Positions 36,003 to 44,258 of a stretch of 64,000 nucleotides of DNA are shown in pieces; positions within the stretch are counted from its first letter, which is position 1; each line of letters starts with the position of its first letter. Both the position numbers and the translations under genes were made by a program. The stretch covers positions 84,051-148,050 of the forward strand of contig NZ_LIWB01000022.1 of assembly GCF_001905725.1 (NCBI RefSeq), in the 5' to 3' direction. The notes under the pieces were generated by a model. The model saw only the letters and a program-made list of their open reading frames with translations. It was not told where the DNA came from and did no database searches. Source of the stretch: Streptomyces sp. CB02400. Lineage in GTDB: Bacteria; Actinomycetota; Actinomycetes; Streptomycetales; Streptomycetaceae.

Positions 36003-36863
36003 TCACAGCTCCTTGCGGAGATCCCGGAGGATCTCCTTCGTGCGATGTGCCGTAGCGGCCTGCGCCGCCATGCGGTCCATGACCTCGAGGTGGGTCGCCA
36101 CCTCTTCGCGCGCGTCCAGGTAGACGGCGCCGGTCAGGTACTCGCTGTAGACCATGTCCGGCAGTTCGGGCATGGCAAATCGGAACAGCACGAACGGCCC
36201 GTACGTGCCGGGATGGGGCCCACCGGCGAACGTGGCGATCTGCAGCGTCACGTTGGGCAGCTTCGTGGCCTCGAGCAACTTGTCGATCTGCGCACGCATC
36301 ACCTCCGGGCCGCCGACCGGGCGGCGGAGCGCGGTCTCGTCCATCACGACCCACATCCGGGGCGCGTCCTTACGGGTGAGCAGTTCCTGTCGTTGCATGC
36401 GCAGGTCGACGTGGCGCTCTATGTCCTCGGGCTGGGTCTGCCCGACGGCCCCGGAGCGCAGCACGCCGCGTGCGTAGTCCTCGGTCTGGAGCAGTCCGGG
36501 GACGAAGTGGGGTTCGTAGCTGCGTATGAGGGAGGCCGCACCCTCCAGGCTGACGTACATCGAGAACCAGCCGGGCAGGATGTCGTGGAAGCGCTGCCAC
36601 CAGCCGGGCCGGTTGGCGTCCTCCGCCAGTTGCACGAAGGCGTCGGCCTCCTCGTCGGAGACGCCGTACTCCTTCAGCAGCATCTGGAGGTACGGGATCT
36701 TGAGCGCGACCTCGGCCATCTCCATGCGGCGGACGGTGGCGGGCGCGACACGGAGGATGCGGGCCGCTTCCTCACGCTTGAGTCCCGCGCGTTCCCGCAG
36801 GTCCAGCAGGCGCCGACCGAGGACGACCTGTCCCACCGTCGGCGCGGACCGGGGTTCGCTCAC
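36003..36863 (-). CDS. XRE-family HTH regulator with DUF5753 domain
   Basis: 286-residue regulator of the actinobacterial XRE-DUF5753 group, which is abundant in streptomycetes and linked to morphological control. Residues 10-70 are the HTH (VGQVVLGRRLLDLRERAG, REEAARILRVAPATVRRME). Residues 95-280 are the DUF5753 region (SLIRSYEPHFVPGLLQTEDYAR, LTRKDAPRMWVVMDETALRRPVGG in part, VYSEYLTGAVYLD). The GTG at 36863 has a GGGAGGTGGAGT ribosome site. It pairs with the DUF397 gene downstream and is divergent from an ATP-binding regulator gene, giving the full XRE/DUF397/ATPase trio. Confidence 0.92.
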   Translation of the reverse strand: MSEPRSAPTVGQVVLGRRLLDLRERAGLKREEAARILRVAPATVRRMEMAEVALKIPYLQMLLKEYGVSDEEADAFVQLAEDANRPGWWQRFHDILPGWFSMYVSLEGAASLIRSYEPHFVPGLLQTEDYARGVLRSGAVGQTQPEDIERHVDLRMQRQELLTRKDAPRMWVVMDETALRRPVGGPEVMRAQIDKLLEATKLPNVTLQIATFAGGPHPGTYGPFVLFRFAMPELPDMVYSEYLTGAVYLDAREEVATHLEVMDRMAAQAATAHRTKEILRDLRKEL

Positions 36864-37033
36864 ACTCCACCTCCCTCGAACAAAAGCCGACAGCCCGGCG
36901 GCGCCACTCGAAGATCCCCCGAAGACCCATCTCATCCGAACTCGCATTCGAACGGATCTTCGGCGATCCCAACTGGCGCCGCGCGAGGTGCTGTTGCGAG
37001 CAGTGTGCCACGCCCGTCCAGAACGTCACACCG

Positions 37034-37069
37034 CACTCTGCATTTTTCAGAGTGACACTTGCCAAGTGT
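37034..37069. promoter_or_regulatory. Two abutting inverted repeats in a divergent promoter
   Basis: CACTCTG-N7-CAGAGTG (37034-37054) is followed without a gap by ACACTTG-C-CAAGTGT (37055-37069). Both are perfect 7-bp repeats. They lie 17 bp before the GTG of the ATP-binding regulator and about 170 bp from the XRE start. They are good operator candidates for one of the neighbouring regulators. Confidence 0.55.
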
Positions 37070-37085
37070 TCACGGCGGGGCGATA

Positions 37086-37811
37086 GTGGCAAGCGTGATT
37101 CCGTCCGCGCCCTTAGGAACAGACGCCGCCGCAGGGTCCATCGGCCTCGGCGCCGCCTCGGTGTCCGCCCCCTCGGGGGCCGCCGCCGAGCGCCGGTTCC
37201 GTTTCGAACTGGCCGCTCATCCGGGTTCCCCGGCTCAGGCCAGACGCCTGACGAGGGCACGGCTGACCGGCTGGTCGGTGTGCGAGGACACCTGTGACAC
37301 AGCGGCTCTCGTCGTCTCCGAACTGGTCACCAACGCCATCGTGCACACGGCGAGCAGCCACATAGTCTGCGAGCTGCACGACGGTGGCGAGCTGGTGCGC
37401 ATAGCCGTGCGCGACGAGGGGTGCGCGCCGGGCCAGCCTCGGGCGAACACCCGGCAGCAGCCGGAGGACGAGCACGGGAGGGGACTGCTCCTGGTCGACG
37501 CCCTGTGCCATTCGTGGGGCGCGCACGAGAACGGTCCCGGACTGCTGGTCTGGGCCGACCTCCCCCGCACGGCGGACAGCGGTGACACCAGTGACACCGG
37601 GCACGGTCCCGTGGAGCCCACCGACGACCTGGGCTGGGGCGCCCGCCCGAAGCCGGGCCCGCCCGGCACCCCGGACGACGACACCGCCAACGAACCGGCC
37701 CGCCCCCACGGCCCGGCGGCGGGAAACCACGATCCGGCGGCGGGAAACCAGACCCACACCCCGTCGCTCCCCCCGCACCAGCGCATCCCCCGCCCCCGGG
37801 GCCGGGCGTGA
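37086..37811 (+). CDS. ATP-binding regulatory protein (HATPase_c, anti-sigma-like)
   Basis: 241-residue single-domain GHKL ATPase related to SpoIIAB/RsbW anti-sigma factors. The N box is SELVTNAIVHTASSH, the G1 box VRDEGCAP and the G2 box HGRGLLLVDALCHSWG. The last 80 residues are a Pro/Gly/Asp-rich disordered tail. Such proteins regulate sigma factors or partners in streptomycete XRE/DUF397 clusters. The GTG at 37086 is used, but GTG at 37095 is equally possible; neither has a strong ribosome site. The stop overlaps the next start by 4 nt. Two inverted repeats sit just upstream. Confidence 0.87.
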   Translation: MASVIPSAPLGTDAAAGSIGLGAASVSAPSGAAAERRFRFELAAHPGSPAQARRLTRARLTGWSVCEDTCDTAALVVSELVTNAIVHTASSHIVCELHDGGELVRIAVRDEGCAPGQPRANTRQQPEDEHGRGLLLVDALCHSWGAHENGPGLLVWADLPRTADSGDTSDTGHGPVEPTDDLGWGARPKPGPPGTPDDDTANEPARPHGPAAGNHDPAAGNQTHTPSLPPHQRIPRPRGRA

Positions 37812-38269
37812 CAGGCGGCACACCCGGCACCCGCGTGCTGAGCCTGGACTCACTGGTGCGGATCCGGCGCGAACGGCAAGCCCCCGACGCCCGCACTCCC
37901 CGGCGGCTCCCCGTCCCCGACGGCATGACCGCGCCCATGGGCTGCGACGCGGTGGCGGTGCCCGCCCGCTTCGGCCCGCTGGTGATGCCCCGGCTGCCCC
38001 GCGTGGGCTGCGTGTACGCCGATGACGCGTACTGGTGGTGGCTGGTCCCGTCCGATTCCGACTACGCCATGGAGTGGCCGGCCCCCGCCCGCTACGCCAC
38101 CGGCGCGGTCCTCCCCGGCCCCTCGGGCGCCCCCGGCGCCCCGGACCTCCCCGGCCTGATCCACCGCCCCGACGGCACGCTCCCCTATACGCCGCCGATA
38201 CCGCTCTATCTCGCCCTGTGCCGCCTGACGGGAACGCCCCCCGCCTGGTCACGCCCCGTCACCGCGTAA
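37808..38269 (+). CDS. Conserved-looking hypothetical protein, coupled to the ATPase gene
   Basis: 153 residues, no recognised family. Its GTG overlaps the stop of the ATP-binding gene (GTGA), so the two are translationally coupled and probably act together. The protein is rich in Pro and aromatic residues: GCVYADDAYWWWLVPSDSDYAMEWPAPARY is the densest part (the core is YWWWLVPSDSDY), and GLIHRPDGTLPYTPPIPLYL follows. No signal peptide or membrane segment is seen. A soluble partner of the GHKL ATPase is plausible, by context only. Confidence 0.7.
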   Translation: MTGGTPGTRVLSLDSLVRIRRERQAPDARTPRRLPVPDGMTAPMGCDAVAVPARFGPLVMPRLPRVGCVYADDAYWWWLVPSDSDYAMEWPAPARYATGAVLPGPSGAPGAPDLPGLIHRPDGTLPYTPPIPLYLALCRLTGTPPAWSRPVTA

Positions 38270-38287
38270 CCCGGCACCCCAGCCCGG

Positions 38288-38473
38288 TCACGCCGTGGCG
38301 TCGCCACCCCCGCCGTCCCCCCGGACGATCACCAGGAACATGTCGGTCGCGAGGTCCATGACAACCTCGGCGGGCAGACCCTCCAGGCGGCGCGCGTGGG
38401 CGAACTCCTCCGCCGGCCATGAGCCACGCGGTCCACCTGCGGGAAAGCGTTCGAGCACCGTTCGCCCGTTCAC
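38288..38473 (-). CDS. Small hypothetical protein, 61 aa
   Basis: GTG at 38473 with a good AGGTGG ribosome site gives MNGRTVLERFPAGGPRGSWP..., a 61-residue soluble protein. The middle EEFAHARRLEGLPAEVVMDL and TDMFLVIVRG suggest a short alpha/beta unit; the tail is Gly/Asp rich. It resembles small conserved streptomycete proteins of unknown role. It ends 19 bp from the convergent hypothetical gene. An inverted repeat (38538-38555) lies in its promoter region. Confidence 0.6.
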   Translation of the reverse strand: MNGRTVLERFPAGGPRGSWPAEEFAHARRLEGLPAEVVMDLATDMFLVIVRGDGGGGDATA

Positions 38474-38537
38474 CCTGCCACCTCCATGCTGCGTTGTACT
38501 CGTAGAGTTAAACGCCAACCATGGGGTGAACGCCTTG

Positions 38538-38555
38538 CTCAGTGACGGTACTGAG
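38538..38555. promoter_or_regulatory. Inverted repeat CTCAGT-N6-ACTGAG
   Basis: A perfect 6-bp inverted repeat 65-82 bp upstream of the small protein gene at 38473 and about 100 bp past the amidohydrolase stop. Its position fits an operator for the small gene; it has no U tract to suggest a terminator. Confidence 0.35.
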
Positions 38556-38653
38556 ACGTAGTTGACACCCGTTCACCGCCAAGTGTGATCGGACTCTCGG
38601 CTGATCGCACCAAGAGGTCACCCTCCGTACCGGCCGCCGCACCGATCGTGCCG

Positions 38654-40048
38654 TCAGGTGCCGTACTCCTGGATCCGCCGCCCATGACTCCGGTCGACCA
38701 GCGCGGGCAGCCGCTCCCCCAGCTCCCGCACCACCTCGGGCACGTCGATCGTGAGCAGTTCCCGGTCCCGCATGAGGACCCGGCCGTCGACGATCGTCGT
38801 ACGGACGTCGGCGGCGCGGGCGCTGTGCACCAGGGTCGCGGCGAGGTCGTGCACGGGCTGGGTGTGCGGCCCGGTGAGGTCGACGAGGACGAGGTCGGCG
38901 CGGCGGCCCGGCGCGATACTGCCGATACCGCCGACGCTGCCGCCGATACCGTCGGCACTGCCGCCGAGGCCGACCGCGCGGGCGCTCTGCAGGGTGGCGT
39001 GGTGCAGGGCCTGCCGGGAGGTCAGCCAGCGGGGGTCGCCCTCAGTGGACTTCTGGATCAGGGAGGTGAGCGCCATCGACTCCCACACGTCGAGGGAGTT
39101 GTTGGAGGCGGCCCCGTCGGTGGCGAGTCCGACCGGGACGCCGATGTCGCGCAGGGCGCGTACGGGTGTGGTGTGGGGCCAGGCGAACTTGAGGTAGCCG
39201 CGGGGCGCGGTGGCCACGGCCGTACGGCCGTCCGCGCGCTCCAGCAGCGGCAGGTCGCTCTCGACGATGCCGGTGCCGTGGGCGATGAGCACGTCGGTGT
39301 CGAGGACGCCGGTGCGGTGCAGGACCTCGATGGGGGTGACGCCGTGCCGGGCGAGACTGGCCTCGGTCTGGTCGCGGTTCTCGGCGGCGTGCAGATGCAC
39401 GGGCAGCCCGTGCTCGTGCGCCAGCCGCGCGGTGGCGGCGAGGTCGGTGTCGTCGACGGTGTAGGGGGCGTGCGGGGCGAGGGCGGTGGTGATACGGCCG
39501 TCGGCGGCGCCCCGGTGCCGCAGCGCGAACGCCAGCGACCGCTCCCGCCCCTCTGCCCCCTGCGAGGAGAAGAACGCCTCCTCCAGCAGCGCCCGCATCC
39601 CGCACCCGGCGACGACGGCGGCGACCTCGTCCATGGCGAAGTAGTGGTCGGCGAAGCAGGTGACCCCGCCCCGGATCATCTCGGCGCAGGCGAGCAGCGC
39701 GCCCAGCTCGACGTCCCGCGCGGTGAGGTTGGACTCGACCGGCCAGATGACGTCGTTGAACCACTCCTCGGTCGGCAGGTCCTCGGCGAGGCCGCGCAGG
39801 GCGACCATCGGGGCGTGCGTGTGGCAGTTGATCAGACCGGGCAGCGCGACCTGCCCGCGGGCGTCGATCCACTCCCCGGCCGCCCGTCCCGCGACCGCCC
39901 CGGCACCGGTCACCTCCTCCACCACCCCACCCCGTACGACGATCGCCGAGTCCTGCGCGAACCCGATCCGTTCCCGGTCGTCGTGGGTGAGGACGGCGCA
40001 GCCGGTGATGACGAGGTCGGCCGGGCTCTCCGTGGCAGCGGGCGTCAT
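38654..40048 (-). CDS. Amidohydrolase of the TrzA/AtzA group (SAH/MTA deaminase-like)
   Basis: 464-residue metal-dependent amidohydrolase. The first metal site is LPGLINCHTHAPMVALRG (HxH), followed by the group signature LPTEEWFNDVIWPVE. Further metal ligands are His in VHLHAAENRDQT and IAHGTGI, and the Asp in GLATDGAASNNSLD. This pattern fits deaminases of S-adenosylhomocysteine, 5'-methylthioadenosine or aminodeoxyfutalosine rather than cytosine or triazine enzymes, but the substrate is not decided. A Gly/Ser/Ile repeat (SADGIGGSVGGIGSI) interrupts the C-terminal part. ATG 40048 is preceded by GACGGG. Divergent from the SnoaL-like gene. Confidence 0.85.
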   Translation of the reverse strand: MTPAATESPADLVITGCAVLTHDDRERIGFAQDSAIVVRGGVVEEVTGAGAVAGRAAGEWIDARGQVALPGLINCHTHAPMVALRGLAEDLPTEEWFNDVIWPVESNLTARDVELGALLACAEMIRGGVTCFADHYFAMDEVAAVVAGCGMRALLEEAFFSSQGAEGRERSLAFALRHRGAADGRITTALAPHAPYTVDDTDLAATARLAHEHGLPVHLHAAENRDQTEASLARHGVTPIEVLHRTGVLDTDVLIAHGTGIVESDLPLLERADGRTAVATAPRGYLKFAWPHTTPVRALRDIGVPVGLATDGAASNNSLDVWESMALTSLIQKSTEGDPRWLTSRQALHHATLQSARAVGLGGSADGIGGSVGGIGSIAPGRRADLVLVDLTGPHTQPVHDLAATLVHSARAADVRTTIVDGRVLMRDRELLTIDVPEVVRELGERLPALVDRSHGRRIQEYGT

Positions 40049-40150
40049 CCCGTCAACGTACGACGAACCCGGTGCGCAGGACACACCCCGAAGGGCTGAC
40101 TAGCCTGGCACTGTCCGACAACACACGCCCCACCGCACCCGGGAGGCGAC

Positions 40151-40576
40151 ATGACGCCCGACCGGCTCGCCGGCCACAAGGAGACGGCCCGCCGCTTCAT
40201 CGAGGAGGACCGGCAGGGGGACCGCGTCACCGAGTACGGCGAACTGTGCACCCCGGACTACGTCGAGCACGATCCGGCGATGCCCCGCGAGACGGTGGAC
40301 CTGGCCGGGGCCCGGGAGGTGTACCGGGCGGTGGCCGAGGCGTTCGGGCTCCGGCACTCGGTGGAGAGCATGGTGGCCGAGGGAGATCTGGTGGGCATCA
40401 GGTTCACGGTACGGGGACGGCACACCGGCGAGTTCCAGGGCGTCCCCCCGACCGGCCGGACCTTCGAGTCCACCGGCCACACCACCCTCCGCTTCCGGGA
40501 CGGGAAGATCGCGGAGTCATGGTTCAACTGGGACTTCGAGGGAATGAAGGAGCAGCTCACCCCCACTCCCGCGTGA
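40151..40576 (+). CDS. SnoaL-like (NTF2-fold) polyketide-cyclase-type protein
   Basis: 141-residue NTF2-fold protein of the SnoaL ester-cyclase type. It shows the conserved pattern YGELCTPDYVEHDPAMPRE, LVGIRFTVRGRHTGEFQGVPPTG (core RHTGEFQGVPPTGR) and TTLRFRDGKIAESWFNWD. True SnoaL enzymes close polyketide rings, but family members without a biosynthetic cluster are usually of unknown function, and no cluster is present here. ATG 40151 follows GGGAGGCGAC. Confidence 0.85.
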   Translation: MTPDRLAGHKETARRFIEEDRQGDRVTEYGELCTPDYVEHDPAMPRETVDLAGAREVYRAVAEAFGLRHSVESMVAEGDLVGIRFTVRGRHTGEFQGVPPTGRTFESTGHTTLRFRDGKIAESWFNWDFEGMKEQLTPTPA

Positions 40577-40633
40577 CGGCGGCGACTCCCCGCCAGGACC
40601 GTCAGAACCGTCAGGACCGAACCCGGCGTTCCC

Positions 40634-42178
40634 TCACGAGTCCCCGGTCGTCGCCCGGAGCCCCAGTCGGGACATCACCGCACCCGGCAGCGAAGGGTTG
40701 GCAGCCGCCGCCTCCACGACCTGCCGGTCGTCGTCCTCCAGCAACTCGACGATCGTCCGCTCCGGCAGAGCGGGATGGCCGGCGGCCACGTGCCTGGCCC
40801 GTGCGTCCGCGAGACAGGGCAGCAGGGCCCGGGCGGTCGCGTTCCGGTGCCGGGCGATGTCGCGCAAGGCCCTCCGCACCGCTCGTTGCGGCCGTGCCAG
40901 GTCCTCCAGCAGTTCGGCCGGGGTGTCCGGATTGGCCGCCACGCCGGTGACGACCCGGCCGCCGTGCCGGTCGGCCATGGCGCGCAGGCGCGCTTCGGAC
41001 AGGCCCGGGTGGGGCGCGACGGAGGCGACCACCTTCGCGTCGGGGTCGGCGGCCAGCGCGTCGCGGATCCCGGGCGGCAGATCGCGTCGCGCCGCCACGA
41101 GCATCCGCGCCCCGGGGACCGGCGACGCCGCCAGGCTCGCGATCTCCGCCGGGGAGGCGCCGGCGATCCGGGGCAGCAGGACCGGGCCGATCCTCGTGGC
41201 ACCGGCCAGGTGCGTGAGCACGTCGAGCGGGACGTTCGGGTTGTGTGCCAGCCCGCGCCGCACGTCGTGACCGTTGTCGGTGGCCAGCACGCGCATCAGC
41301 GCCTCGTCGATCGCCGGATTCTCGGCGAGGGCGGCCCGGACACCGGGGACGAGGTCCTCGGCGAGACGCCGGAAGACGTGCGCCGGCAGGTCGGGACGCG
41401 CGGCCAGCGCGCCGCGCATCACCATCGAGGGGTGTTCGGCGAATCGGAGGACCGCGTCGACCGGTGTGGCCGGATTGCACACCGCCCGCTGCCGCATGTC
41501 CCGCACGGTGGACTCGTGGGAGCCGTCGCAGGAGGCGCCCGCAGGCAGGTCGCAGTCGGTCCGTGGGCAGGACGGATCATGGACGAACGGCGTCCGCTCC
41601 CGGTCACAGACCAGGCACCGCCGCGCCGGAGGCGGTCCTGTGCCACCGGCCGGCCCGACCAGCCCGGCCAGCACGGCCGGTGGAGCCTTCTCGTTGGCGG
41701 CCACCGCGCACCGGACCTCGGCATGCGGATGCTCCGCGAACCGGGCGGCCGTGTCCGGCGTCGTCGTCCACAGGGCGAGCTCCGCCACGACCCGTATCTC
41801 CGGATCGGTGCCGAGCGTCGCCACCACGTCCGGCGGCAAGTCCGGACAGGCGGCCAGCTTCTCCCGGCGTTCCGGGTCCGGGTCCGACGCGAGCAGACGC
41901 GCCCACTCGGGCCTGCCGGCGCCCTGGTCGAGGAGGGCGAGCGCGGCGCGCGGCTGTACGAGGGGATCGACGTCGGAGGCCGTCAGCCACCCCTCGTACG
42001 CGAGTCTCGCGGCGATCTCGTCACCGCGCGCCGCCAGCACGGTCGTCTGCGTCCTGCTGAGGTCGGCGCGTGCGGCGAGTTCCGCGGCGAGGTCGTCGTC
42101 CGCGATCCCGATCAGCCGGTCGACGAGGCCGGGCGGCAGGTTCGGGTTCGCGGCGAGCCCGCACAGCAGATGGTTCAC
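40634..42178 (-). CDS. Leucine-rich-repeat-variant (LRV) type repeat protein with cysteine insert
   Basis: 514 residues made almost wholly of about 24-residue helical repeats with the pattern N-P-x-x-P-x-x-x-L-x-x-L-A. Clear examples start AANPNLPPGLVDRL, ACPDLPPDVVATL, ARPDLPAHVFRRLA, HNPNVPLDVLTHLA, ANPDTPAELLEDLA and ANPSLPGAVMSRLG. This is the LRV/HEAT-like class that makes a curved protein-binding scaffold. Near residues 188-221 an insert carries five to six cysteines (CLVCDRERTPF, SCPRTDCDLPAGASCDG), which may bind zinc or an iron-sulfur cluster. No signal peptide. Monocistronic; the partner is unknown. Confidence 0.75.
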   Translation of the reverse strand: MNHLLCGLAANPNLPPGLVDRLIGIADDDLAAELAARADLSRTQTTVLAARGDEIAARLAYEGWLTASDVDPLVQPRAALALLDQGAGRPEWARLLASDPDPERREKLAACPDLPPDVVATLGTDPEIRVVAELALWTTTPDTAARFAEHPHAEVRCAVAANEKAPPAVLAGLVGPAGGTGPPPARRCLVCDRERTPFVHDPSCPRTDCDLPAGASCDGSHESTVRDMRQRAVCNPATPVDAVLRFAEHPSMVMRGALAARPDLPAHVFRRLAEDLVPGVRAALAENPAIDEALMRVLATDNGHDVRRGLAHNPNVPLDVLTHLAGATRIGPVLLPRIAGASPAEIASLAASPVPGARMLVAARRDLPPGIRDALAADPDAKVVASVAPHPGLSEARLRAMADRHGGRVVTGVAANPDTPAELLEDLARPQRAVRRALRDIARHRNATARALLPCLADARARHVAAGHPALPERTIVELLEDDDRQVVEAAAANPSLPGAVMSRLGLRATTGDS

Positions 42179-42263
42179 CGGGTCATCATGACCGGGTCAC
42201 GCGCGCGGGGCTCGCGGTTTTCGGCTCCGTCCGGCACCGGCCCGCCGTCCACGTGATGCCGCG

Positions 42264-42818
42264 TCAGCCGGACCTGTCGGAGAACAGGAGGGTGGGTTCG
42301 GCGAGGATGTCGCGGCCGGCCTCGCTCTTGTAGATCTCGTCGACGCTGCCGAACCGGGCCTCGGAGTAGTCGAGGCCCAGGAGCGCGGCGGCCTGCCGGA
42401 CCGATGTCTCGTCGGGCCCCTCGATCTCCAGGAAGGTGGGGAGGTCGGGCCAGGTGTCGAAGTCGAAGGCGATCTCGCCCAGCCGCCACTCCTCGCGGTA
42501 GTTCTCCTGGTAGCGGACCTCGGTGAGGCCGACCCGGCGCAGGATGTCGGCCATGGCGTGCAGGTCGGTGACCTCGGTCTCGATCTCCTTGGTGCCGTCG
42601 ATCGTCGTGGCGTCGGTGACCTGCTTGAGCGTGAGCGTCGAGCGGGTGCCCTCGTCGCGCAGGCGGAGCCAGGCCCCGTCGTCGAGGGAGTCGTTCTCGA
42701 AGATCTTGCGGGTGAGGAGCGTGCGGGGGAACGCCTGGACGGCGCCGAGGGCGGCCAGTTCGGTCTGGAGGCCGACGGTGTCGACGGCCAGGAACTTCGC
42801 CTCGTACTCGTGCTTCAT
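42264..42818 (-). CDS. CYTH-domain (class IV adenylate cyclase/triphosphatase) protein
   Basis: 184-residue CYTH-fold protein. The defining ExExK motif is MKHEYEAKF at the N-terminus, and the tunnel residues follow: GAWLRLRDEG, STLTLKQV, KEIETEVTD, REEWRLGEIAFDFDTWPDLPTFLEIEG (core LPTFLEIEG). CYTH enzymes act on triphosphate substrates, as class IV adenylate cyclases, thiamine triphosphatases or inorganic triphosphatases; nothing here fixes which. ATG 42818 follows GAGAAGGACCC. It lies 97 bp downstream of the nucleotidyltransferase gene on the same strand. Confidence 0.88.
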   Translation of the reverse strand: MKHEYEAKFLAVDTVGLQTELAALGAVQAFPRTLLTRKIFENDSLDDGAWLRLRDEGTRSTLTLKQVTDATTIDGTKEIETEVTDLHAMADILRRVGLTEVRYQENYREEWRLGEIAFDFDTWPDLPTFLEIEGPDETSVRQAAALLGLDYSEARFGSVDEIYKSEAGRDILAEPTLLFSDRSG

Positions 42819-42915
42819 GGGTCCTTCTCTCGGAAGTGGTCGGTGAGAGCGGGCGTGCGGGCTGCCACGAGCAGGCTCATGCGGTGGGTGTGGCCGCTCG
42901 GTGGCCCGCTGATTC

Positions 42916-43692
42916 CTACCTGCCGGCCGCCGCCACCGCCCGCGCGAAGGTCGCTTCGGCGTCGGTGACGGCCGCAGTGAGTGACTCCGGGGTGGCTCGC
43001 ATTCCGGCGATGATGTCGTCCACGTGCTGGAGGCCCGCGCGGTGGAGCAGTCCCTTCTCGTTGGTGACCCACTCCCCGCGTGCCGCCGTCACCGCGTGTG
43101 CGGTGCAGGTCGCGGCCACGGCGATGGCGCCCGCGACCTGGGTGAGGGCGCCCTTGGGGGCGTGGCCGGCCTTCGCGTAGGCCAGGGTGGCGGTGGCCAC
43201 GCCGGTCCAGCGGGGCGGGGCGCTGGCGCGGAGCGCCGGCGGGTAGGTGTCCGGGCGGGGTGCTTCTCCCCGGAGTACCCGGTTGATGGCGAGTTCGGCG
43301 ACGATCAGGTACGTCGGGATACCGACCAGGTGGAACATCAGCGGCTCGACACGGAAGCGGCCCGCTTGCGCCTCCGCCAGTTCGTGTTCGGCGCTGTCCA
43401 GGTCGCGGTAGTGGATGTCGACCCGGCGACCGTCGATGGTCAGCCAGGCGCCGCCGTTGAAGACGCCGCCCCAGTCGCCGATGCCGCAGACCTCGCCCTC
43501 CCAGCCGACCGCGCGCAGGTCGTCCGGGTCGAAGGAGCTTCGGTAGTAGAGCGCCAGGTCCCAGTCGCTCTCGGGCCGGTCGGTGCCCTGGGCGCGTGAG
43601 CCGCCGAGGGTGACGGCCCGGACGCCGGGGAGGCCGGCGAGGCGGTCGGCCGTACGGTCGAGGAAGGCTTGGTCCGGGAGGGCGGACGGCAC
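42916..43692 (-). CDS. Nucleotidyltransferase-domain protein
   Basis: 258-residue protein of the DNA polymerase beta-like superfamily. The catalytic pattern is GGSRAQGTDRPESDWDLALY (GS-x10-DxD), with a third acidic residue in GRRVDIHYRD. Residues 120-258 form an all-helical C-terminal domain. The group includes aminoglycoside nucleotidyltransferases and MNT-type antitoxins; without a HEPN gene beside it, it is more likely a small-molecule or protein nucleotidyltransferase. GTG 43692 follows AGGAGCCCCC. A collapsed second copy of its 5' part is found at about 48.96 kb. Confidence 0.82.
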   Translation of the reverse strand: MPSALPDQAFLDRTADRLAGLPGVRAVTLGGSRAQGTDRPESDWDLALYYRSSFDPDDLRAVGWEGEVCGIGDWGGVFNGGAWLTIDGRRVDIHYRDLDSAEHELAEAQAGRFRVEPLMFHLVGIPTYLIVAELAINRVLRGEAPRPDTYPPALRASAPPRWTGVATATLAYAKAGHAPKGALTQVAGAIAVAATCTAHAVTAARGEWVTNEKGLLHRAGLQHVDDIIAGMRATPESLTAAVTDAEATFARAVAAAGR

Positions 43693-43841
43693 GGGGGCTC
43701 CTGGTGAGGATCGGTGTGCGGGCGGGGCGTCGGGCAGGGTACGGGGGTGGCGGTCGAGGGGCGAGTGAAATACGGATGCGGTGGCTCGGTGTGTCGCGCA
43801 GGATCGAGGGTTGTCCGTCCTCCCTTTAGATCGGAGTCCGC

Positions 43842-44258
43842 GTGATTCGGCGTGTCACCGTCCCTGCCCTCTTTCCGCCGCCCGTCTACTCCCATGCCTC
43901 CGTCGTCGAGGCGGGGACCAGGCTGGCGTTTCTCGCCGGGGCGGTTCCGTTGGACGCCGAGGGGGAGCTGGTCGGTGAGGGGGATCCGGTGGGGCAGGCC
44001 CGGCAGGTGATCGCCAACCTTGAGGAGCAGTTGCGGGCTGTGGGCTCCGACCTGGGCCACGTCGTCGCGACGGACGTGTATGTCGTGAGCGGTGAGCCCG
44101 CGGTGCTCTCCGCCGTGTGGGACGTGGTCGAGGCGTCCGGGCTGAGCGCGGGGCCCCACTCGTCGACCCTGATCGGTGTGGCCTGTCTCGGGTACGCCGG
44201 GCAGCTCGTGGAGATCACGGCGACGGCGGTCGTGCCGGACACCGGCGCCGGCTCGTGA
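43842..44258 (+). CDS. ridA: RidA-family (YjgF) protein
   Basis: 138-residue Rid-family protein, presumed to hydrolyse reactive enamine/imine intermediates released by PLP enzymes. It shows LAFLAGAVPLDAEGELVGEGD, QVIANLEEQLRAVGSDLGHVV, VATDVYVV and the C-terminal CLGYAGQLVEITATAVVP. The usual RidA Arg before the conserved glutamate is not obvious (AGPHSSTLIGVACLG), so it may belong to a Rid2-7 subgroup of uncertain activity. GTG 43842 has no strong ribosome site (TCGGAGTCCGC). The stop overlaps the next start by 4 nt. A deleted copy lies at 49108. Confidence 0.88.
   Translation: MIRRVTVPALFPPPVYSHASVVEAGTRLAFLAGAVPLDAEGELVGEGDPVGQARQVIANLEEQLRAVGSDLGHVVATDVYVVSGEPAVLSAVWDVVEASGLSAGPHSSTLIGVACLGYAGQLVEITATAVVPDTGAGS

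Noticed and set aside
40072..40950. Plus-strand frame extending across the SnoaL-like gene into the LRV gene
   Set aside because: It is out of frame with the SnoaL-like protein and antisense to LRV; its composition is Arg/Pro noise.
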